This document shows positions 57,995 to 64,000 of a stretch of DNA of 64,000 bases, in pieces. Below the pieces are notes generated by a model, which was not told where the DNA came from, did not search any database, and saw nothing but the letters and a program-made list of their open reading frames with translations. The stretch is from Acidaminobacter sp. (GTDB lineage: Bacteria > Bacillota > Clostridia > Peptostreptococcales > Acidaminobacteraceae): the NCBI RefSeq assembly GCF_030247605.1, contig NZ_JAOTSB010000006.1, positions 1 to 64,000 of the forward strand, read 5' to 3'. A program made the position numbers and the translations under genes. Numbering within the stretch: position 1 is the first letter of the stretch; each line of letters opens with the position of its first letter.

Positions 57995-58864
57995 TTGAAA
58001 GTTAAAAAAGCGATAATTCCTGCTGCGGGCTACGGCACGCGGTTTTTACCGGCGACCAAATCCATGCCCAAAGAGATGCTGACCATAGTTGACAAGCCGG
58101 CCATTCAGATTATTGTTGAAGAGGCCGTTGCTGCCGGAATAGAAGACATTCTGATTATTACAGGTCGCGGGAAAGACATGATCCAGGACCATTTTGACAA
58201 CACCCCTGAACTCGAGGCTGTCCTGGAAAAGCAGGGCAAAGCAGAGCTTCTTAAAATTGTCCAGGACGTCTCCAATCTGGCAAATGTGCATTATGTCCGG
58301 CAGAAGGAAGCCCTTGGCCTCGGTCACGCCGTGCTTTGCGCGAAGACATTTGTGGGCAATGAGCCCTTCGTGGTCATGCTGGGAGATGACATAGTCGACA
58401 GCGACATTCCCTGCACCAAGCAGCTGATCGACGCTTTTGAGACGTATCAGTGTTCCGTAGTAGGCGTTCAGCCTGTGGACTGGTCCCAGGTGGATAAGTA
58501 CGGGATTGTGGACGTCGAAGAGATCAAAGACCGGGACCTCCGTGTCAGAGGCCTTGTGGAGAAGCCGGCGCTGGAGGAAGCGCCATCCAACTACGCCATA
58601 TTGGGGCGTTATGTGTTGACGCCGGAGATATTCGACAAGCTCCAGAACACCAAGCCGGGCAAAAATGGCGAAATTCAGCTGACAGACGCGCTGAGGGGTC
58701 TGCTGGAGGACCAGGGCATTGTCGCCCATAACTTTGAGGGGACACGCTACGACACAGGGGATAAACTGGGTTACCTGAAAGCTACCGTGGAAATGGGGCT
58801 GCGCCACAGCGAAGTGAAGGATCGATTCCGGGATTATCTTAAGACTCTCGGTGAGTCGCTATAA
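57995..58864 (+). CDS. galU: UTP-glucose-1-phosphate uridylyltransferase
   Basis: Makes UDP-glucose from UTP and glucose-1-phosphate for glycolipid and polysaccharide synthesis. The 289-residue protein has KKAIIPAAGYGTRFLPATKSMPKEM, VDKPAIQIIVEEA, VMLGDDIV, GRYVLTPEIF, and GEIQLTDALRGLL. The start is TTG 57995 with GGAGG upstream. Serves the two glycosyltransferases before it. Confidence 0.96.
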   Translation: MKVKKAIIPAAGYGTRFLPATKSMPKEMLTIVDKPAIQIIVEEAVAAGIEDILIITGRGKDMIQDHFDNTPELEAVLEKQGKAELLKIVQDVSNLANVHYVRQKEALGLGHAVLCAKTFVGNEPFVVMLGDDIVDSDIPCTKQLIDAFETYQCSVVGVQPVDWSQVDKYGIVDVEEIKDRDLRVRGLVEKPALEEAPSNYAILGRYVLTPEIFDKLQNTKPGKNGEIQLTDALRGLLEDQGIVAHNFEGTRYDTGDKLGYLKATVEMGLRHSEVKDRFRDYLKTLGESL

Positions 58865-58865
58865 A

Positions 58866-58921
58866 CATAAAAACGCAGAGAAAGACGGCTTAAAAATTGC
58901 CGTCTTTCTCTGCGTTTTTGT
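58866..58921. terminator. Bidirectional terminator galU/pepV
   Basis: AAAAACGCAGAGAAAGACGGC / GCCGTCTTTCTCTGCGTTTTT, a stem of about 21 bp between convergent genes. Confidence 0.95.
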
Positions 58922-58986
58922 TGGATCAGCTGCCGGCGGCGGTTGATGGCGCAGCGCCGGGTATAGCTTAATCCATCCGGTTCGCT

Positions 58987-60390
58987 TCAACGCGCCAGCT
59001 CGTATATGGCCGCCGCGTATATTTTCGTTATCAGCACCAAATCCTCCACCCCGTAGAATTCGTCCTTTTGGTGGGCGGTTTCTTCCATGCCCGGAAACAT
59101 GGGTCCAAAGGCGACCGCATTTTCAAAGGCACGGGCGTAAGTACCCCCGCCGATGGTGACGGCTTCGCCATCATCTCCTGTATAGGCCTGATACACTTTC
59201 ATTAGCGAAGCCACAAGCGGATGATCCTTTGGCACATAGAGCGGTTTCTGATGCTCAAGATTCGCCAGTTCAAAGCCCCATAGGCCTGCAGCTTCACGGA
59301 CGCCTTGAAGGACAGCGTCGCCATCTGCCGTGATAGGGTATCTGATATTGACTGTCAGGGTGCCTGAACCTGAACTTGCGTCCAATGCCGCAATGCCCAC
59401 ATTGAAGACGAGTTTTCCGGAAGCCTCGTCCTCGAAGGCGCAGCCCATGCGCTCACCGTGCAGATCGCTGCCTATCTGGGCCGCGTAAAATCTGACAAAA
59501 TTGGTCAGATCCCCAATTTCGAGATCCAGACAATCCAGGAATCCAAGCAGATCAGAGATGGCATTACGCCCTTTCCAAGGGGTGCTGCCGTGAGCCGAGG
59601 TGCCGTAGGCTTTGACAGTAGCAGTCGTTCCGTCAGCACCGGTTTCCAGGGTGACGTGAGCGCCGGAATCGGTATTCCAGGCATTCAGAAGGTCTTCGGA
59701 AGGCTTGTAATTTTCAAGGACTGCCTCTGCATAGTCGGGTACCATGTTGGGCCGGTTGCCGCCCCTCAGGCTGACGAGGCGCATTCCTCCATCGCTTAGA
59801 CGCTCATTGAAAGTCTTGACCAGGTCAAAGACGAGAATGCCCATTTCGCCATGGATCGCAGGGAAATCCGCATCCGGAGAAAACGCTATAGTTGGGGCTT
59901 CTTCATGCTGTTTATAGTAGTCCATGCAGCCCCAGCCGCTTTCTTCATCTGTGCCAAAAATGAGGCGGACGCGCTTTGATAGGGTCAGTCCTGAGTCCCT
60001 GACGGCTTTCATGGCATATAAGGCTGCCGCGGCAGGACCTTTATTATCATTGATGCCGCGGCCGTAAATTCGGCCGTTTTCGATGTCACCGCTATAAGGA
60101 TCGTGGGTCCAGCCGTCGCCTTCAGGTACAACATCCAGATGGACGAGGATGCCGACCATGTCCCTGCCTTGTCCCATTTCTGCATAGCCAGCGTAATGGT
60201 CGACATTGCGGGTTTCAAAACCAATAGCATTTGCGGTTTTAAGGGCATAATCGAGGCAGGCGTCAATGCCCGGTCCAAATGGCATATGAGGTTCTTCAGG
60301 CATCTTGACGCTTTTGAAACGGATTAATTCCTGAGTCGTCTTGATCAGTTCTTCTTTCATGTTGTCTATGAGTGGATCGAATTGCTGCAT
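58987..60390 (-). CDS. pepV: Xaa-His-type dipeptidase PepV (M20)
   Basis: Zinc dipeptidase that trims dipeptides in the cytoplasm. The 467-residue protein has HLDVVPEGDGW (metal His/Asp), GRGINDNKGPAAAAL, GTDEESGWGCMDYY (catalytic and metal Glu), GGGTYARAFENAVAFGPMFPG and a late His in EETAHQKDEF. ATG 60390 has GGGAGGG eight bases upstream. Fits peptide fermentation. Confidence 0.95.
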   Translation of the reverse strand: MQQFDPLIDNMKEELIKTTQELIRFKSVKMPEEPHMPFGPGIDACLDYALKTANAIGFETRNVDHYAGYAEMGQGRDMVGILVHLDVVPEGDGWTHDPYSGDIENGRIYGRGINDNKGPAAAALYAMKAVRDSGLTLSKRVRLIFGTDEESGWGCMDYYKQHEEAPTIAFSPDADFPAIHGEMGILVFDLVKTFNERLSDGGMRLVSLRGGNRPNMVPDYAEAVLENYKPSEDLLNAWNTDSGAHVTLETGADGTTATVKAYGTSAHGSTPWKGRNAISDLLGFLDCLDLEIGDLTNFVRFYAAQIGSDLHGERMGCAFEDEASGKLVFNVGIAALDASSGSGTLTVNIRYPITADGDAVLQGVREAAGLWGFELANLEHQKPLYVPKDHPLVASLMKVYQAYTGDDGEAVTIGGGTYARAFENAVAFGPMFPGMEETAHQKDEFYGVEDLVLITKIYAAAIYELAR

Positions 60391-60427
60391 GGACAAAGCC
60401 CTCCCAATTCAGGTTTTTAGATGAAAG

Positions 60428-60462
60428 AAATCGGCAGGCGGACTGGCCGCTGCCGATTTTAT
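60428..60462 (-). terminator. Terminator of the nqr operon
   Basis: AAATCGGCAgGCGG / CCGCtGCCGATTT hairpin; T-rich on both sides. It lies between nqrF and pepV, both on the minus strand. Confidence 0.75.
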
Positions 60463-60510
60463 TATACCACTTTTTGATTCAGGGGTTTCTGAAAAGTCTG
60501 CTCCGGTCAC

Positions 60511-61611
60511 TTATTCAAACTTGTCGTAATAGATGTGCTCTTCAGCCATTTTCTTTTGTCTGAGCAGATCCACAACACCGTCGATCATGACCGGGCTGCC
60601 GCACAGATAAGCTTCCATGTTGCTGGCGTCTGTAATGTACTTTTCGATCAGGTCGGTGACACGGCCTTTTTCGCCAGTCCAATTATCCTCAGGCCGCGGT
60701 CTGGACAGGCAAGGCATGAATGTGAAGTTTGGCAGCTTCGCCTCGATTTCCCTGAGCTCGTCCATCATAAAGAGGTCTTCGCCGGTTCGCGCGCCAAAGT
60801 AGAAGGTCGCTTTCCGCTCGCTCTTGATTTCGACCATGTGTTTCAGAATGGACATGATAGGTGCCATGCCGGTTCCGATCGCTGCCATGACGATCTCCCG
60901 GTCGCTTTCATGATAGTGGAAATCTCCGAAAGGTCCGACCACCGTCAGTTTGTCGCCTTCTTTCAGGTATTTGTGGATATAAGTACTGCATTTGCCGTCC
61001 TGCATGTAGCCCAGGAACAGCTCCACCTTGTGCTTGTCCACTGGATTGGAAGCGACTGAGTAGGCCCTGTAAACTTCCTCGTCATTTTCCTTATAGACCG
61101 GCGTCAAAATCTGGATGTACTGACCCGGTTTAAAATTGATTTCATTCTCCTCAGGCAGCGTAAGACCCACATGCATGATGGTCGGTGTCAGAAGCTTCAG
61201 CATGTCGACCTTATAGTCGTATTGGCGGACATTGAAGAGTTCCTCAGGAATCTTGATTTTAATATTCTCCTTGACCTTGCATTGACATGCAAGCCGGATC
61301 CCTTTTTTCTGCTCCACGGGTGTGACATAGCCGGCCTCCGTAGGCAAAAATTGTCCGCCGCCTTCCAATACCTCAACTTTGCAGTAGCCACAGCTTCCTT
61401 TGCCGCCGCAGGCGGACGGGATAAAAATCTCCTCATCCACCAGGGTTGACAACAGCGAGCTGCCGCCATCCACTTTGTATTCTTTTTCGTCGTTAATGAT
61501 CAAAGTCATTTCCCCATAGTTGCCGATGGTCTTATTAGCTATGGAGAGCAGTAATGCGAGCGCCCCTGAGATACCGGAGACTGAGAGGACACTGATAATA
61601 ATTTCATTCAT
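60511..61611 (-). CDS. nqrF: Na+-NQR subunit F (NADH-oxidising)
   Basis: Electron-entry subunit of the Na+-translocating NADH:quinone reductase. The 366-residue protein has one N-terminal helix (ISVLSVSGISGALALLLS), a [2Fe-2S] domain with CGGKGSCGYC and the fourth Cys in RLACQC, an FAD domain (YRAYSVASNP), and an NAD-binding part (AAIGTGMAPIMSIL, YFGARTGEDL). The Rnf complex lacks this subunit, so it identifies the operon as NQR. Contains the dispersed word (61522-61531). Confidence 0.94.
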   Translation of the reverse strand: MNEIIISVLSVSGISGALALLLSIANKTIGNYGEMTLIINDEKEYKVDGGSSLLSTLVDEEIFIPSACGGKGSCGYCKVEVLEGGGQFLPTEAGYVTPVEQKKGIRLACQCKVKENIKIKIPEELFNVRQYDYKVDMLKLLTPTIMHVGLTLPEENEINFKPGQYIQILTPVYKENDEEVYRAYSVASNPVDKHKVELFLGYMQDGKCSTYIHKYLKEGDKLTVVGPFGDFHYHESDREIVMAAIGTGMAPIMSILKHMVEIKSERKATFYFGARTGEDLFMMDELREIEAKLPNFTFMPCLSRPRPEDNWTGEKGRVTDLIEKYITDASNMEAYLCGSPVMIDGVVDLLRQKKMAEEHIYYDKFE

Positions 61612-61629
61612 GTTGGAAGCGCCCCCCTT

Positions 61630-62220
61630 CTATTGAATTTGAACGATACCCGAAAAACCGATAAAGGCCAGCGCCATGATCCCGGTGATGATCAACGTGA
61701 TCCCGGCGCCTTCAAGGCCTTTCGGCAGTGGGTTGTTCTTGATTTTTTGCTTGATGCCCGCAAGAGTGACAATGGCCAGCGTCCAGCCAAGTCCTGAGCC
61801 TACGCCGAAAGCCATGGACTGCAGAAGCGTATAGTCGCGGATGACCATAAAGAGCGACACGCCGAGAATTGCGCAGTTGACTGTAATCAGCGGCAGGAAG
61901 ATGCCCAGGGCGTAATACAAAGACTGGAAATAACGGTCTATGATCATTTCAACCAGCTGCGTAAAGGCGGCAATGACGATGATAAAAATGATAAACCTCA
62001 GGTACTCCAGGCCAAGGGGCACGAGGAGCCAGTGGTAGACCATCCAGTTGAGCAGGGTCGTGAAGGTCAGAACAAAGGTCACGGCCTGTCCCAGACTCAG
62101 GGAGGTTTTGATCTCGCTGGAGACTGCAATGAAGGAGCACATGCCCAGGAAATTGGAGAGGATCATGTTGTTGGTAAAAATCGCGGCGAAAAAGATGACG
62201 ATAGGATTGATTTCACTCAT
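61630..62220 (-). CDS. nqrE: Na+-NQR subunit E
   Basis: A 196-residue membrane subunit with six helices; NPIVIFFAAIFTNNMILSNFLGMC near the N-terminus and GLGWTLAIVTLAGIKQKI are typical of NqrE/RnfA. Contributes a Cys to the intramembrane Fe-S site between NqrD and NqrE. Overlaps nqrD by 4 bp. Confidence 0.93.
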   Translation of the reverse strand: MSEINPIVIFFAAIFTNNMILSNFLGMCSFIAVSSEIKTSLSLGQAVTFVLTFTTLLNWMVYHWLLVPLGLEYLRFIIFIIVIAAFTQLVEMIIDRYFQSLYYALGIFLPLITVNCAILGVSLFMVIRDYTLLQSMAFGVGSGLGWTLAIVTLAGIKQKIKNNPLPKGLEGAGITLIITGIMALAFIGFSGIVQIQ

Positions 62221-62855
62221 GCTTTTGCGCCTCCTTTTTCTGTGGCTTTTGCATCCTTGTTCGTATCAGGGAACATATTCTTTGTGACCCAGATCAGAAT
62301 GCCAAGCATGAAGAACGCGCCCGGAGGCATGATCATGAGCGTCCAGTCCACCCACCAGCTGCCTAAAATTTCGATGCCGAACAGTGAACCGAAGCCCAGG
62401 AGTTCACGGAAGAAAGCAATGACCAGGAGCACAACAGCGTAACCTGCGCCCATAAACAGCCCGTCCAGGAAGGAAAGGTGAGGCGGGTTATTCTGCGCAT
62501 AGGCTTCACAGCGGCCCATGATAATACAGTTGGTGATGATCAGTCCGACATAAGGTCCAAGGGCGGCACTGATGTCAGGCTGATAAGCTTTCAGGAAAAT
62601 GTCGACTATAATGACATAAACCGCAATGATGAAGGTCTGCACCATCATGCGGATATGCTTTGGCGTAAACTGACGAATCAGGGATACGGTCAAAGAGGAG
62701 AAGGCAGTGACGAACATCAGGCCCAGACCCATGATCAGGGAGTTCATCATAAGGTTGGTGACAGCCAGGGAGGAACAGATGCCCAGGATCTGGCGAAAGA
62801 CCGGATTGTCCTTCCACATGCCCAAAATTGCTAGTTTCTTGACATTTGAAGCCAT
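62217..62855 (-). CDS. nqrD: Na+-NQR subunit D
   Basis: A 212-residue membrane subunit, pseudo-symmetric partner of NqrE: NPVFRQILGICSSLAVTN, TNCIIMGRCEAYAQNNPP and FFRELLGFG. ATG 62855 has AAAGGAG upstream, within the end of nqrC; longer in-frame starts lie inside nqrC and are rejected. Confidence 0.93.
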   Translation of the reverse strand: MASNVKKLAILGMWKDNPVFRQILGICSSLAVTNLMMNSLIMGLGLMFVTAFSSLTVSLIRQFTPKHIRMMVQTFIIAVYVIIVDIFLKAYQPDISAALGPYVGLIITNCIIMGRCEAYAQNNPPHLSFLDGLFMGAGYAVVLLVIAFFRELLGFGSLFGIEILGSWWVDWTLMIMPPGAFFMLGILIWVTKNMFPDTNKDAKATEKGGAKA

Positions 62856-62856
62856 A

Positions 62857-63477
62857 TTATGCACCGCTCCTTTCTGCCTGGAGAATGCGTTCAATGGTGC
62901 TGTCTATCAGCTTTCGGATCGCGTCGGAAGTCAGCGTGGCACCGGAGATGGAATCTGCGTTGCCGCCGTCTGAAGGCTTGTAAATGACGACGCGCCCGCC
63001 GTCCTCAGGTATTGGCATGTCTCTGAACTGCTCTTTGTACCAGCTTTCGTCGATCCTGCCGCCGAGTCCCGGTGTTTCCGAGTGAGAGACAAAGTCGACA
63101 CCCAGGATTTTGTCATACTCAGGTGAAACTGCAATATAGCCTTTGACACTGCCCCATAGCGCTGCGCCATTCATTGGGAAGACGTAGCCGATCAAGCTGT
63201 CGCCCTGTCGCGCCTCGTAATACTCAAGAGCACCAAGAGACGCAGGAGAAATCATGGCGTCATAAGTGCTGACGACAGCGCTGTCATCCTCTGGATCCAC
63301 TTCCACATCCAAAACATATAGAATGGTGCGTTGTACCTTGAGCGCTTCGAGATCTGCAATACGCTCCTTGGTGGCGTCATTCATCAGGGCGAGCGCCAGA
63401 GTCAGTACGGCTGTCAGCGCAATCATAGCCAGTGTAGGATAGAGAATCTGTTTGGTGTTCTTCTTCTTTTTAGCCAA
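62857..63477 (-). CDS. nqrC: Na+-NQR subunit C (covalent FMN)
   Basis: A 206-residue subunit with one N-terminal helix and an FMN_bind domain. The flavinylation motif is SGATLTSDA near the C-terminus, its Thr receiving FMN from ApbE. TTG 63477 with GGGGG eight bases upstream is preferred over ATG 63540, which would overlap nqrB by 71 bp. Second protein in the window requiring ApbE. Confidence 0.92.
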   Translation of the reverse strand: MAKKKKNTKQILYPTLAMIALTAVLTLALALMNDATKERIADLEALKVQRTILYVLDVEVDPEDDSAVVSTYDAMISPASLGALEYYEARQGDSLIGYVFPMNGAALWGSVKGYIAVSPEYDKILGVDFVSHSETPGLGGRIDESWYKEQFRDMPIPEDGGRVVIYKPSDGGNADSISGATLTSDAIRKLIDSTIERILQAERSGA

Positions 63478-64000
63478 CTTTCTCGCCCCCGTTTCCGGCC
63501 TTGGCGGATTTTCTGCTCTTAAGATATTTGACGAGCTCATCCAGGATTGGTGCGAAGGTATTGCCTATCAGAATGGCAAACATGATGCCTCCGGAAAAGA
63601 GGGCGAAGCCCCTGATAATGACAGTGACAACACCTATAAGAATACCGTAGATCCATTTGGCTTCAATGGATTTTGGACTGGAGATTGGATCTGTGGCCAT
63701 GAAGACGGTGCCGAAGAGAAGACCCCCGGAAAACAGTCCGAATAGGGGATGGGGCACTTGGGAGACGCCCATGGCAAAGAAGGTCGTACTCATTGCGAGA
63801 TAGCCGAGAAGTACGCCGCCCATAGTTTCTTTAGAGGCCGTTTTGGTATAGATCAGGTAGATGCCCGCCAAAATGATGAGAATGGCACTGGTTTCGCCGA
63901 GAGATCCGCTGACGCGTCCTAGAGCAACATCAAAATACTCGGCAAGCTGACCTGTGGATCTGAACGTGATCAGAGGTGTAGCGGTACTGAGTGCATCCAC
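63470..64000 (-). CDS. nqrB: Na+-NQR subunit B, partial (C-terminal part)
   Basis: The right-hand window edge cuts the gene; 176 C-terminal residues are present. DALSTATPLITFR contains the Thr of the S-x-ATPL motif that carries covalent FMN in NqrB/RnfD, followed by helices with PHPLFGLFSGGLLFGTVFMATDP. Subunit A, if present, lies beyond the window. Confidence 0.92.
   Translation of the reverse strand: MDALSTATPLITFRSTGQLAEYFDVALGRVSGSLGETSAILIILAGIYLIYTKTASKETMGGVLLGYLAMSTTFFAMGVSQVPHPLFGLFSGGLLFGTVFMATDPISSPKSIEAKWIYGILIGVVTVIIRGFALFSGGIMFAILIGNTFAPILDELVKYLKSRKSAKAGNGGEKVG

Noticed and set aside
2542-61531. The GCCGATGGTC word explained by codon usage alone
   Set aside because: Coding copies do fall in Thr-Ile-Gly, Pro-Met-Val or Ala-Asp-Gly contexts, but 12 copies are non-coding and share the same AT-rich flank, so codon bias cannot be the whole cause.
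60511-64000. Rnf complex
   Set aside because: The NADH-oxidising subunit with fused 2Fe-2S and FAD/NAD domains is NqrF, and no RnfB-like ferredoxin subunit is present.

Overview
The window reads as chromosome of an anaerobic, low-O2-adapted Firmicute of the Clostridia type. This rests on strong AGGAGG-type ribosome binding sites with frequent TTG/GTG starts, a tyrosyl-tRNA synthetase T-box leader, an indolepyruvate:ferredoxin oxidoreductase, PepV, ABC-F, DegV and CitA/DcuS-type signalling. Base composition is near or slightly above 50% GC by eye. I cannot name a genus. Replication genes, rRNA, CRISPR arrays and recognisable transposase genes are absent.

Layout. 1-5.6 kb: a flavin-based extracellular electron transfer (EET)-like locus: NDH-2/DoxX fusion lacking its 5' end, NusG-II protein (EetA-like), Gx-transporter protein (EetB-like), polyprenyl diphosphate synthase and, after a HicAB toxin-antitoxin pair, an FMN-binding lipoprotein. 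5.6-10.1 kb: CitA/DcuS-like two-component system, metallo-beta-lactamase-fold hydrolase, threonine aldolase. 10.2-14.8 kb: Mrp/MBH-type Na+/H+ antiporter operon without an MrpA-like large subunit. 15.1-22.3 kb: molybdenum hydroxylase (xanthine dehydrogenase-like) with cysteine desulfurase, YedE, YedF and DUF3343, the gene set of selenium-dependent molybdenum hydroxylases. 22.5-32.2 kb: ABC-F, split LysO exporter, DUF2148 protein, IorA/IorB, TtcA, LysE, ABC exporter. 32.5-40.2 kb: tRNA-Leu, DUF302, DegV, an ABC importer, RseC-like protein and T-box/TyrS. 40.5-48.0 kb: BMP-type nucleoside ABC importer and a NatAB-like exporter. 48-55 kb: an odd PP-loop-like protein, an archaeal-type phosphoglycerate mutase relative with an in-frame repeat, ProB, a lytic transglycosylase and a Cas4-like/XPD-like helicase. 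55.3-60.4 kb: two glycosyltransferases, GalU and PepV. 60.5-64 kb: the nqrBCDEF end of a Na+-NQR operon.

Working together: Na+-NQR, Mrp, NDH-2, the prenyl synthase, the FMN lipoprotein and RseC point to membrane quinone, flavin and Na+ energetics. BMP nucleoside import plus the selenium-type molybdenum hydroxylase suggest purine salvage or fermentation. IorAB, threonine aldolase, PepV, LysO and LysE suggest amino-acid fermentation with amino-acid export.

The most striking signal is not a gene. A 10-bp word, GCCGATGGTC (either strand), occurs 19 times exactly. Its 9-bp core GCCGATGGT occurs 30 times in 64 kb, where about 0.5 would be expected by chance. Twelve of the 30 are in the small non-coding fraction, orientations are balanced, flanks share an AT-rich extension, and it forms inverted pairs at gene ends. 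That is the pattern of DNA uptake sequences in Neisseria and Pasteurellaceae, which I do not know to have been described in Firmicutes. Two further dispersed repeat families are present: a ~150-bp element with covarying inverted termini and a variable-stem hairpin, and REP-like boxes that occur as pairs, tandem arrays and terminators.
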